Of a DNA stretch of 64,000 nt, positions 9,448-18,190 are shown piece after piece. Origin of the DNA: JAFNAG01 sp963739235 (GTDB taxonomy: Bacteria > Acidobacteriota > UBA6911); contig CAVTZY010000023.1 of NCBI GenBank assembly GCA_963739235.1, forward strand, positions 124,001 to 188,000, given 5' to 3'. A program made the translations under genes and the position numbers. The notes under the pieces were generated by a model, which worked only from the letters and a program-made list of their open reading frames with translations, had not been told where the DNA came from and searched no databases. How positions within the stretch are numbered: position 1 is the stretch's first letter; every line of letters starts with the position of its first letter.

Positions 9448-11148
9448 TCAGTCGTTCATAATCGTGGAGAGATCTCCCACCGGCTCATTGAACTCCTTGC
9501 AGCGCAGGACACGGCGTACAATCTTGCCGCTCCGTGTCTTGGGCAGCGCATCAATGAACTCAATTTCCTGGGGCATTGCCAGCGGCGACAGCCGCTTGCG
9601 AATGTGGTTCATGATTTCCAGCTCGAGATCGTCCGATGGCTCGAATCCTGGTTTCAAGGTAACAAATGCCTTAACGACTTCCATATTCACCGGGTCGGGC
9701 TTGGCGACTGCCGCGGATTCGGCCACTGCGGGGTGTTCGAGCAAAGCCGATTCGATTTCGAAAGGACCGACCAGATGCCCGCCGGTGTTGATGACATCGT
9801 CGTCGCGGCCCACGAACCAGTAGTAGCCGTCGGCATCGATCGAGGCCCGATCGCCGCAAAGATACCAGCCATTCTTGAATTTGGCCTGGTATCCCAGCTC
9901 GTTGTTCCGGTAGCTGCGCACCTGCGAAGGCCAGCCCGGGCGCAGTGCAATCAATCCCGCCGCCCCTACCTTGTTGATGGGTTCATGAGTCACCGGATTC
10001 AGCACTGTTGCAGTAATCCCCGGAAACGGCTTACCCATCGATCCCGGCTTGATCGGCATGCCGGGGAAGTTGGTAATCACGATGCAGCCTGTTTCCGTCT
10101 GCCAGAACGTGTCATGAAATTCTCTGCCGAGCACCTCTCGAGACCAGATCACTGCTTCGGCGTTGAGCGGTTCGCCGACGCTGCAAAGATGGCGCAGGCA
10201 GGTCAGGTCATGCTTCTTGACCAACTCGTTCCCCTCTTTCATGAGAAGGCGAATGGCCGTGGGAGCGGAATACCAAACCGTGATGTGATGTTTTTCGATG
10301 AATTTATACCAGCGCTCGGCACCGAAACCGGAGTCGAGGACCGCCTGAGTGATGCCGTTTACCCAGGGACCGATGATTCCATAGGACGTGCCTGTAACCC
10401 ATCCTGGATCCGCATTGCACCAGTAGATGTCGTCCGGGCGCAGGTCGAGTACCCATTTGGCGGTGAGATACTGCGAGATGAGGGAATAGTGAACGTGCTG
10501 CGCACCCTTGGGCTGGCCGGTCGTTCCTGAAGTGTAGTGTAGAACCGACGGGGATTCGGCCGTGGTCGGATGCACCGCAAAACTTTCGATCCGCGGCGTC
10601 TTCTCCATTTGAAAAGAAGTCTCGCGTTCCTGCAATGAAGCGTCGCCTGAGTCCACGACAATGATGTGACGCAAATCGGGAAGCTGATTGCGAATCTTGC
10701 GTACCTTAAGAACGTGCTTCTTCTGGGTGATGATTGCGGTGGTCTGAGCGTTGGCCAGTCGCACAAAGAGCGATTCGTCGCCAAACGCCGAGAACAGCGG
10801 TTGTGCCACCGCGCCGGTTTTCAGGATGCCGAGAAAACCGATGTAAAGTTCGGGCACACGGTCCATGAACAGGCAGACGCGTTCGCCCGGCTTGATGCCC
10901 AGCCCGACGAGAAAATGGGCAATGGTGTTTGAGAGCAGGCGAATATCGTTGTAGGTGAACCGCTTCTCCGTGCCTTGATGGTCTTCCCAGATCAGAGCCA
11001 GCTTGTCGGCCAGGCCCAGCTGACAGATGCGGTCGCTGCACATCCAGCCGATATTGAGAGGGCCGCCTTTTTTGTACCCCAGCTCCTTCTCGGAAATGGA
11101 CCAATCAAAGTCGGCTGTCAGTTCCCCATACGATGGATAATGGCTCAT
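9448..11148 (-). CDS. AMP-dependent acyl-CoA/acyl-ACP synthetase (AcsA-like)
   Basis: An ANL-superfamily adenylating enzyme of about 566 residues. The nucleotide-binding loop reads YTSGTTGQPKG. The core motif WQTETG, the hinge (GWYLCGDRASIDADGYYWFVG) and the C-terminal catalytic lysine in KTRSGKIVRRVLR are all present. Overall it resembles Bacillus-type AcsA more than long-chain FadD. Next to a free-standing ACP it probably charges that ACP with a carboxylic acid via an acyl-adenylate (inference). The start is taken at the ATG at 11148; an in-frame TTG at 11160 is equally possible. The upstream AcpS gene ends about 17 bases before that TTG. Confidence 0.88.
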   Translation of the reverse strand: MSHYPSYGELTADFDWSISEKELGYKKGGPLNIGWMCSDRICQLGLADKLALIWEDHQGTEKRFTYNDIRLLSNTIAHFLVGLGIKPGERVCLFMDRVPELYIGFLGILKTGAVAQPLFSAFGDESLFVRLANAQTTAIITQKKHVLKVRKIRNQLPDLRHIIVVDSGDASLQERETSFQMEKTPRIESFAVHPTTAESPSVLHYTSGTTGQPKGAQHVHYSLISQYLTAKWVLDLRPDDIYWCNADPGWVTGTSYGIIGPWVNGITQAVLDSGFGAERWYKFIEKHHITVWYSAPTAIRLLMKEGNELVKKHDLTCLRHLCSVGEPLNAEAVIWSREVLGREFHDTFWQTETGCIVITNFPGMPIKPGSMGKPFPGITATVLNPVTHEPINKVGAAGLIALRPGWPSQVRSYRNNELGYQAKFKNGWYLCGDRASIDADGYYWFVGRDDDVINTGGHLVGPFEIESALLEHPAVAESAAVAKPDPVNMEVVKAFVTLKPGFEPSDDLELEIMNHIRKRLSPLAMPQEIEFIDALPKTRSGKIVRRVLRCKEFNEPVGDLSTIMND

Positions 11149-11177
11149 AAGTATGTCCAATCTCGTTCTTTATGTTT

Positions 11178-11555
11178 TCAATCTTCCAGTATTACGATGG
11201 CGCCGGCTTGGCTGCCGCTCTGAGTCATGGAGAGCTTGATGCACCGTCACTCCCAATCGTTCGGATGCCACCTTCAGGCGATCGCGCAGGATCAAATCAT
11301 AACCCTGGCCGCTCCCGTGCCCAACCTCGACCTCACGAAATAATGCCAAATCATTGGCCTGCACGCCCAGAGCCTTCATGGCGGCCTCCTTGGCGGCGAA
11401 GCAGGCGGCGTATTGATGGACCGGATTCAGTGCCGCGCTGCAAAAACGGATCTCCCCGGGGGTGAAAATGCCCTGATAGCCAGCCATTTCCCTTGCGAAA
11501 GCTCCCGCTCGACGCGGCCGGTATCTAGAAGATCGACCCCTAAACCGAGGATCAT
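11178..11555 (-). pseudogene. Holo-ACP synthase (AcpS-type phosphopantetheinyl transferase), two frameshifts
   Basis: AcpS-like protein that would activate the neighbouring ACP. The start MILGLGVDLLDTGRVERE lies in one frame from the ATG at 11555 and carries the first metal-binding Asp. The middle, FTPGEIRFCSAALNP and FAAKEAAMKALG with the catalytic KEA motif, is in a second frame. The end, AGAIVILED, returns to the first frame and stops at 11178. One base appears missing near 11505 and a compensating change lies near 11213. The clean fit of all three parts to one AcpS argues for recent mutation or consensus error. It is the first gene of the ligase/ACP/synthase cluster. Confidence 0.8.
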
Positions 11556-11884
11556 TGGCGAACGACCCTTCCGCCTCGAAACTTCTGCCCTTCAACCGCT
11601 AGGTTTTATATATGTAGAGTGCCCCGTGAGCAAGTGAAATTCCGATCTCCGATGTCTCTCCGATTCCATAAGGAAATTCGGCATTTGCGAGATTTTCACG
11701 GCTGCCGGAATCCCTGTGAACCGAATCCGCATGGAAATCGTTTATCTCTACAAGGATTTAATGGAAAGGGAGTGGACATGAGAAATCGTGTAAACGACTG
11801 GCGCTTTGGGCTTCGAGATGTTTGAGATTGCATCCTGTGCTCAAATCGGGAGAATCTGATGCTGATTCATACAGAGGATGGGAT
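11556..11884. other. Divergent intergenic region between AcpS and permease genes
   Basis: About 330 bases between divergently transcribed genes, so promoters for both are expected here. A 15-codon reading frame at 11779-11823 (MRNRVNDWRFGLRDV) has a good GGGAG ribosome-binding site. Its end resembles the usual start of acidobacterial permeases (xDLRFGLR), so it may be a decayed duplicate start of the next gene. Confidence 0.4.
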
Positions 11885-14353
11885 ATGGAATCGCTGATTC
11901 AGGACCTCAGGTTCAGTCTGAAGCTGTTGTGGAAGGACAAGGGATTCTCGGCCACAGCCGTTGCCACGCTGGCTGTCTGCATTGGTGCGAACGCCGCCAT
12001 TTTCAGCGTGATCAATGCTGTGGTTTTGCGGCCATTGCCGGTGCCTGAGCCCGATCGCCTTGTCTCGATCATGAACAGCTACCCCAAGGCGGGAGTGGAA
12101 AGGGCGAGCAACGGCGTTCCAGACTATTACGACCGCCTCCGTGATGTGAGCGCATGCGAGGAACAGGCGCTCTACAACACGCCCAGAGTGACGATCGGCG
12201 AGAAAGGATCCGTCGAGCAGGTGCGGGCCATGAATGTAACCCCGTCGTTTTTCCGACTGCTGCGCGTTCCTCCGCTGCTCGGACGCATTTTCTCAGAAGA
12301 GGAGGGAACGACAGGCAAAGAGCGCAAGGTCATCCTAAGTTACGCGCTCTGGCAACGGCTCCATGGCGGCCAGAATTCCGCGCTCGGCAAGGACCTGCGC
12401 ATCTATGGAAATCCATACACGATCGTGGGCGTCATGCCGAAGAGTTTTTCTTTCGCGGGTTCCGATATACAAGTCTGGCGGCCTCTGGCGTTTACTCTCG
12501 AACAAAAGTCGGATTCAGCGCGCCACAGCAATAGCTATCAGATGATCGGGCGCCTGAAATCCAACGCCAGCGTGGAACAGGCGCAGGCTCAGGTCAATGT
12601 CATCAACGCCGCCAACCTCGAACGATTTCCCGAGATGAAGCAGATCATTGTCAATGCAGGGTTCAACACGCGCGTAGTTCCCCTCCAGGACGACCTCATC
12701 CGGGATGTCAAGAGAACGCTGTTCCTCCTTTGGGGCGGAGCCCTCTTTGTGCTTCTGATCGGGGCGGTCAATATCGCCAACATTGTGTTGGCCCGGTCAA
12801 GCGCGCGCATAAGAGAGATTGCCACCCGATTCGCGCTTGGAGCCGGCCGCTGGCGCATTACGCGGCAGCTTATGACCGAGAGTTTGCTTCTGACCTGCTT
12901 CAGCTCCGGATTGGGCTTGATTCTCGGCTATTGGGGACTGAAGGCTCTGAATCAGATTGGGCTCGACCGCTTGCCCAGGGCCGATGAAGTGGCGCTTGAT
13001 GGTGCGGTCGCCATTTTCATCCTGGGACTTGCGCTGGTGGTCGGAGTGGCCATCGGGCTGATCCCGATGATGCAGGCGCTCCATGTGAACCTTAATCTGG
13101 TCTTCCGTCAGGACGGACGCGCTGGGACCAGCCGCGGAGCACGTGCCTTGCGGAATGCCCTGGCTGTGGCACAGGTTGCAATCGCGCTCGTCCTGCTCAT
13201 CGGCGCCGGATTGCTGCTTGCCAGTTTTCGCAAAGTCATCGCCATCAATCCCGGGTTCGACACTCCGCAACAGGTGCTAACGGGATCGGTGACCCTGCCC
13301 GCGGCGCGCTATAAAAGCGACGCCGACAGGCGTTCCTTCATAGCTCGCGCCCTCGAGAGCATTCGCAGCGTTCCGGGCGTCCAGCAAGCGGGTGCCACCG
13401 ATACCATTCCTTTCGGGAGTCGCTATAGTGACGGCGTGATCCTGGCGGAAGGGTACGAAATGAAACCCGGCGAATCGCTGGTGTCTCCCAACCAAGTCGT
13501 TGTCACTCCCGGATATTTTGAAGCGATGGGGATCCCGCTCCTTCAGGGACGCCGATTTGACGAACGGGACTCGGAGAACTCGGCGCAAGTGATCATGGTG
13601 GACGATCGACTGGCACGCCGGTTCTGGGGTGACAAGAGCCCGATCGGCAGGCGTATGTGGAGGCCCTCCAGCCCACAGAATCTTCTCCACCCCGATGAAA
13701 CTTCTCATTGGTACACAGTGGTGGGCGTCATCCGCAGCATAAAACTGCGCGCCCTGGTGGACACGGACGAGAGAGTCGGCGCCTACTTTTCCCCCTTTTC
13801 CCAGGCGCCGAACTCGACGATGACCTTTGCCTTGAAATGTTCTCGCAACACGGCTTACCTGATTTCCGGACTGAGGGGCAGGATGGCTGAACTTGATCCC
13901 GAGCTTCCCCTCTATGATCTGCGGACGATGCAGGAACGCACGGAAGAATCGCTGACCTCCCGCCGGTCGCCATTGGTCCTGTCCATGGTGTTCGGCCTGG
14001 TTGCGCTTTTTCTCTCCGGCTTGGGCATCTACGGCGTTCTGGCCTACATGGTCGCCCAGCGAACCAAAGAAATCGGCATCCGCATGGCCGTCGGGAGCAC
14101 CCCGGAGGGGATCTTTCACCTGATTCTTAAGGAAGGAGTCGTCATCCTAGCCATTGGATTTGCCCTCGGTCTATCGGGAGCGTTCGCGGTGGGAGAATAC
14201 ATACGGAGCATACTCTATGGCGTGCAGCCGACGGACCCCGCGGTCATGCTGTCCGTAGCCGCCATTCTCGCTGTTGTTGCGCTGGCAGCCTGCGTTCTGC
14301 CCGCCCGCCGGGCGACCCGGGTTGATCCGATCATGGCGCTCCGGTGCGAATAG
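11885..14353 (+). CDS. FtsX/MacB-type permease, acidobacterial duplicated-permease (ADOP) family
   Basis: This is a large inner-membrane protein of about 822 residues made of two tandem MacB-core plus FtsX halves. The start MESLIQDLRFSLKLLWKDKGFSA and the following AVCIGANAAIFSVINAVVLRPLP are signatures of this family. The first FtsX bundle is near ALFVLLIGAVNIANIVLARS. The second half begins near ARALRNALAVAQVAIALVLL and ends with PARRATRVDPIMALRCE. The ATG at 11885 follows GAGGATGGG. No ATPase or PadR gene is adjacent, so it appears as an orphan. Family knowledge suggests macrolide- or peptide-type export or signalling; the substrate is unknown. Confidence 0.9.
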   Translation: MESLIQDLRFSLKLLWKDKGFSATAVATLAVCIGANAAIFSVINAVVLRPLPVPEPDRLVSIMNSYPKAGVERASNGVPDYYDRLRDVSACEEQALYNTPRVTIGEKGSVEQVRAMNVTPSFFRLLRVPPLLGRIFSEEEGTTGKERKVILSYALWQRLHGGQNSALGKDLRIYGNPYTIVGVMPKSFSFAGSDIQVWRPLAFTLEQKSDSARHSNSYQMIGRLKSNASVEQAQAQVNVINAANLERFPEMKQIIVNAGFNTRVVPLQDDLIRDVKRTLFLLWGGALFVLLIGAVNIANIVLARSSARIREIATRFALGAGRWRITRQLMTESLLLTCFSSGLGLILGYWGLKALNQIGLDRLPRADEVALDGAVAIFILGLALVVGVAIGLIPMMQALHVNLNLVFRQDGRAGTSRGARALRNALAVAQVAIALVLLIGAGLLLASFRKVIAINPGFDTPQQVLTGSVTLPAARYKSDADRRSFIARALESIRSVPGVQQAGATDTIPFGSRYSDGVILAEGYEMKPGESLVSPNQVVVTPGYFEAMGIPLLQGRRFDERDSENSAQVIMVDDRLARRFWGDKSPIGRRMWRPSSPQNLLHPDETSHWYTVVGVIRSIKLRALVDTDERVGAYFSPFSQAPNSTMTFALKCSRNTAYLISGLRGRMAELDPELPLYDLRTMQERTEESLTSRRSPLVLSMVFGLVALFLSGLGIYGVLAYMVAQRTKEIGIRMAVGSTPEGIFHLILKEGVVILAIGFALGLSGAFAVGEYIRSILYGVQPTDPAVMLSVAAILAVVALAACVLPARRATRVDPIMALRCE

Positions 14354-14716
14354 CCATCTATCATGGAACGCCCCGATCTGACACGGACGGCATCTATCCA
14401 GATTTGGCAACGGGCTCGGATGTGCGTCGTTGGCTGGATCAAGCAGAAGCCGATGTCTTGCTTGTTGGCCATACTCACATTCCATTCACTATTTCTGTCC
14501 CCGGCCGAGGCATGATTGCCAATCCAGGAGCACTCCTCGTGTATGTCGGAAGCGCACAATCCTTAAATCTATACCCCCTCCGCCGGAGGATTCGTCCACG
14601 AGCATGCCGCCGAATATGGCACGTTCGGTATCCCCCAACTGCCATCCCTCCAATTCACCGTGCACCGTGCCTCCGACGGGAAAGAACTCCAAGTCAATCA
14701 CAGGATGCTGTTTTAA
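14349..14716 (+). pseudogene. Metallophosphoesterase (YfcE/MJ0936-like) C-terminal remnant
   Basis: Only the C-terminal half of a phosphodiesterase of the calcineurin-like superfamily survives. Visible are HGTPRSDTDGIYP, the metal-binding VLLVGHTHIPF with its GHTH motif, and GRGMIANPGALL. A one-base shift near 14550-14580 moves the tail (EYGTFGIPQLPSLQFTVHRA) into another frame. There is no start codon or RBS, and the N-terminal nuclease motifs (DxH, GD) are absent. The sequence begins at the end of the permease gene, so it is a deletion remnant. Confidence 0.75.
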
Positions 14717-14766
14717 CTCACGTTAAATATAATTTCACTTGAAAATTAACAGATTCATGTGTTAAT
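14712..14766 (+). promoter_or_regulatory. Promoter with two flanking palindromes upstream of the nuclease cassette
   Basis: A TATAAT box (14728-14733) lies between two palindromes with a similar half-site. TTTAAC-TCAC-GTTAAA is at 14712-14727 and ATTAACA-N8-TGTTAAT at 14745-14766. The start codon of the next gene is at 14779. Two GTTAA-type dyads overlapping the -35/-10 region and the start region look like operators for a repressor, possibly the N-terminal DNA-binding domain of the first gene product. Confidence 0.55.
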
Positions 14767-14778
14767 TATCATTTCACC

Positions 14779-15819
14779 ATGAGCCTCATAACAAAAAAGG
14801 ACGCCTCGATTCTCGGTGGGATAGGACCGTCGGTTTTGAGCAACTGGCGAAAGCGCGATCTGGAGTTCCGATCCTGTATTCGCCCAACAGCCTCCGGTGA
14901 GCGCATCGACAAAGAGAGTTTTTGTAGCTACCTGAGTGAGAGGAAGGGGTTCAAGCTTCTTACGCTTAAAGAGATGGCAAGTGCCATAAAAGTAATAGGA
15001 AGAGTTGGGAAACAGATCAGCAAGTGTCGGCCATGCATCGATGATCCCTTGCCGCCATGGCCTTCGGATCTGTTTGATCAAATTGCGGCACCTTTCGAGT
15101 CTTGCCTTGAAGAGCGCTCACGCATAGGTCGAGAATTGGCCCAAGTTACTGGACGATTGCTGGCACCATTTGGAGAGCCGCTGATGCAAGTCGATTCGGC
15201 TCTCCTGCGCTGCCTGTCGAACGACAGTGAGAACCAGTTTTCGAACTGGTTGGCTTACCTTCTTGGTCAGATGAAAAATGCGGACATCCTGAAATTGTTT
15301 GGCCTAACAGCATTCTTGACTGACACGGAAAAGAACGACCGGCCAAAAAAGGTGTGTCGTGAATCCTGGGTTGCATCGGGTCATGAGAATCAGACCGGTC
15401 GCCTCGACATCTTTGTCGAATGCACACCTATGGTGCATATCTGCATCGAAACGAAACGTGGCGAGGCGCAATCCGCCGACACAAGCAAACAACGGGGATA
15501 CTTCAGATCGCTACGCCGTCAGGGGATCACCCTTTTTTGCTTTCTCCTGGTGACTCATTCAAGCGAACCTGTAGTTGATAATTTCGATGTTATTCTTTGG
15601 CGAGATCTGACTCTGCGATTTCGACGCTGGGTCATTTCAGTATTGAGGAAGCGTTCGGGTCCGCACATATACTTAGCCTTTGTTCTTGGATTTGTAGCTG
15701 CCGTTGAACGAGGGATTCTGGGCTTATCGCTGGGCACGGACACTGGTGTTCCTTCCGTCGAAACAATCGCCTATCTTACCAAGTTCGTGAATGTAGAAAA
15801 TGTAGAAGAGGATGCCTGA
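14779..15819 (+). CDS. Putative PD-(D/E)XK nuclease with N-terminal helix-turn-helix-like domain
   Basis: This 346-residue protein is not a family I can name. Residues 1-50 (MSLITKKDASILGGIGPSVLS) resemble a phage terminase/MerR-like winged helix. The C-terminal half holds a convincing PD-(D/E)XK core: Glu151 in SENQFSNWL, Asp210 in GRLDIFVE and Glu224-x-Lys226 in ICIETKRGEA. A basic helix follows. The gene is less GC-rich than its neighbours, suggesting transfer. It heads a three-gene plus-strand cassette, overlapping or abutting the next gene. Nuclease activity is inferred from motifs. A restriction- or defence-type role is plausible but unproven. Confidence 0.7.
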   Translation: MSLITKKDASILGGIGPSVLSNWRKRDLEFRSCIRPTASGERIDKESFCSYLSERKGFKLLTLKEMASAIKVIGRVGKQISKCRPCIDDPLPPWPSDLFDQIAAPFESCLEERSRIGRELAQVTGRLLAPFGEPLMQVDSALLRCLSNDSENQFSNWLAYLLGQMKNADILKLFGLTAFLTDTEKNDRPKKVCRESWVASGHENQTGRLDIFVECTPMVHICIETKRGEAQSADTSKQRGYFRSLRRQGITLFCFLLVTHSSEPVVDNFDVILWRDLTLRFRRWVISVLRKRSGPHIYLAFVLGFVAAVERGILGLSLGTDTGVPSVETIAYLTKFVNVENVEEDA

Positions 15820-15820
15820 T

Positions 15821-16375
15821 ATGACTGAAGACGAATCCATCGATCCGAAGAGTACCTCTCCTCAGATCGACCTGCTACATGTAGCATTGCCTCAATATGG
15901 AGTTGCGGCCCCTGCCATGCACCTTGTCCAAAGCATCGTTTCGCGCAAACTCAAGGCAGTCCTTGATGCACAACGCGATCACATTAAGGTTGCCTGGAAA
16001 CTCGAGGAAGCTCTGGGAGAGATAATGCGTAGTGTCTTTCCCGCTTTCCCGGAGGATGACTATGAGTATGACCCAGCTGACATCCACGTTAGGGTTTGGC
16101 TGGGTAATCCTCAATACGCAACTCTGTGGCTGTTTCTCCGTTTTCCACGCGCAAGCGAACGAGAGAAGCGCATATCCATAAATGTCGGTTTGGAAGTTTC
16201 ACAGAAGTACCGTCGCGCTGAACTCGTGGCAAAAGTAGGTCGACACCCAAACCTCTTCGAAGAAGAATGGGATGGCTACAGTGTGGGTCTTAGTAGAGAA
16301 CTAAAATCTATTGACTCGATTGAAGAGGAAGCGAAGGCGTTACTCGGAGATTACATTGCCATTTTCGAAACATAA
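15821..16375 (+). CDS. Hypothetical protein, second gene of nuclease cassette
   Basis: A 184-residue protein I do not recognise. It starts at the ATG at 15821 (after AGAGG); an ATG nine bases earlier would overlap the nuclease gene. The N-terminus is polar (MTEDESIDPKSTSPQ), followed by predicted helices (LVQSIVSRKLKAVLDAQRD) and a beta-rich segment (HVRVWLGNPQYATLWLFLRF). The C-terminal half is charged and helical. No signal peptide or membrane segment is seen. Its tight spacing to the nuclease gene suggests co-function, for example as a specificity or immunity partner (inference). Confidence 0.6.
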   Translation: MTEDESIDPKSTSPQIDLLHVALPQYGVAAPAMHLVQSIVSRKLKAVLDAQRDHIKVAWKLEEALGEIMRSVFPAFPEDDYEYDPADIHVRVWLGNPQYATLWLFLRFPRASEREKRISINVGLEVSQKYRRAELVAKVGRHPNLFEEEWDGYSVGLSRELKSIDSIEEEAKALLGDYIAIFET

Positions 16376-16417
16376 CTGAAATTGTGCGCAACTGCAACAC
16401 CGGGAGTGAACTGAATC

Positions 16418-16705
16418 ATGGCAGACATATCAGGCAATTGGATTTGTTCCGGACATATGTATAGGTTATGGCAACATGGGAAGTATTTTGAATGGTCGAC
16501 GGATCGCCATGGCGCGGCTAAACGACAAGTGGGCTTAGGTTCGTTTGAGAGCGACAACGAAGTGAGAGCCTTTTGGAACTTCCACAACGGCAAGCAAGGA
16601 GAGATCAAAGATGCCAAAGGAAAGCTCGTCTTTGAGGGTGCCACGTGTGTCAAGATCGAGTGGTCAGACAAAGAAACATTCCTTCGTCCCAAGCAAATTG
16701 AGTAG
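16418..16705 (+). CDS. Small hypothetical protein, third gene of nuclease cassette
   Basis: A 95-residue protein of unknown function starting MADISGNWICSGHMYRLWQHG. It is rich in aromatic and polar residues with alternating strand-like segments, suggesting a small beta fold. It follows the previous gene by 42 bases on the same strand and ends 14 bases before the converging DUF2779 gene. No known domain is recognised. Like its two neighbours it is lower in GC than surrounding genes. Confidence 0.5.
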   Translation: MADISGNWICSGHMYRLWQHGKYFEWSTDRHGAAKRQVGLGSFESDNEVRAFWNFHNGKQGEIKDAKGKLVFEGATCVKIEWSDKETFLRPKQIE

Positions 16706-16719
16706 AGATTTCTCCCTAG

Positions 16720-18190
16720 TCAGTGACTTCGATGCCCAAGGGCCCTGACTATATCAACCATTCCCGACATGTCCTGCGAACAATACCTCTCAAGTTGATC
16801 CATGATCGTGACGCGTTCCGAATCTGGAAGTTCCGCGAATGCCATGTCGAGGAACCTCAGACTGGCAGTACTTCCGTTGGCTATTTCCAGATCATCATAG
16901 CTGCGCCCGGTCAAAGCAGGCAGGACCGCCTTTAAAGAGGCAGTCCCAAGCTGATCCGGGTGGTAGTAATGAAATGCTCGGAACGGCACCAGCAGATCAA
17001 CGAAACGCGGAATCAGCTTTCGCACCCAACTGGAATACCCTGGGCAGTGGTCTGCACATTCTGCCAAAATCCGAATCTCGAATGGTGCATTATAGGCGAC
17101 GATGCTGCCCCTCTCGCCCAGTTCGGCTGTTAGGCGCGATAGAATCTCGGGCCTCGGGTCTTTCGCACCGTCTGCCAGAAATCCGGCGTGTTCGACTTCG
17201 GCGCCGGGTGAGCGGAGTGTGCACAGAGAGTACTGAAACGTCACCTGCTGATATGGACGCACGAGGTCATACACCGGAATCGCCGTCATGAACGTTTCGA
17301 AGTCCAGGAAGTGGAGAGGATACTCGAGACGACGCAGGAAACTGGCTAGCACCTCCTTGTCGACGTGAGGCTGTCCTGATTTTTCGCACTCCACTTGGAT
17401 TCGCTGGTTGTCCGTTAACGGAAAGTCATCGGGGATGTCCTTGAGTCTTAGGATGCCTTGTCCCATTAGTTTCATTTTGCTGCCACCGCCACGGTACAGG
17501 GAAAAAACATTCCGTTCCGGAAGAAAAGACCAGCATGAGTCCTTCAACGGGCAGGGATAAGGAAGGTTGCAGTGCCCGCCGACTTCTGCCTTTGGGCAGC
17601 TTTTCAAGCGGATAATATCGCCCATTTTTCCCACTTGCTCCGGGATTCCGGGCAAGATCGAAGCAATCTCTCGTGTGATGTCCTGCCTCTTGAAGAGTTC
17701 CTTGGCGCTGATGTCCCCATGCCGAACATAGGAATTGTCGATGTGCATCAGGAAACAGCGGCGGATACGGATTCCCGCCCCTTCGTAAACGTACTTTTGA
17801 AACGCCACATCCTGCAAATGTATGTCCTTCACCTCGGTGGTGCTCTTCACTTCGATCAGATCCCACGCGCCGGCGGGACCCGGGTCGAACACATCTGCGC
17901 GCAAAAGCGCGGCCGTGCGTGAAGCTGGTTTCGAATATCGGTCTCCTCTCTAGCAACGCGGCTTTTGACCTGGCGGTCACTTCTTCGAAGTCTTCTGTCC
18001 AATTAATCATGATTCCGCCGGGGAACAGGCTGGTCGCCAGTTCGCCCACGAGCTGACCCTGGTCAAAAATTGCCTGCGTCGAGGGATCTGGCTCAGGAAT
18101 CTGTCGCTTGTCGTTGTAATGCGTCCAGAGCAGCTTCGGGCATTGAAGGCCTGCGATGAACTTACTCTTGGAAAGGAATGGTTCAGTCAT
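16720..18190 (-). pseudogene. DUF2779 protein: RecB/Cas4-like nuclease fused to RNase H-like domain, one frameshift
   Basis: Reading MTEPFLSKSKFIAGLQCPKLL from the ATG at 18190, the N-terminal part is Cas4-like. Cys17 sits in LQCPKLLW and the RecB motifs are complete: Asp100, Glu114-x-Lys116 (DLIEVKST) and Gln132-x3-Tyr136 (QKYVY). A cysteine cluster (CNLPYPCPLKDSC) could bind an Fe-S cluster. The C-terminal DUF2779 part is a DEDD-type RNase H fold (LHFLDFETF, YNAPFEIRIL, YCSQDMSGM). One base is missing near 17915, between THGRA and LLRADVF, splitting the frame. The start overlaps the stop of the AAA+ gene by eight bases (translational coupling). As an operon member with ClpP-like and AAA+ genes its role is unknown; processive nucleic-acid degradation is inferred. 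Confidence 0.8.

Noticed and set aside
11779..11823. 15-codon frame with good RBS as a leader peptide gene
   Set aside because: It resembles the start of the permease family rather than an attenuator and has no terminator hairpin after it; more likely a remnant.
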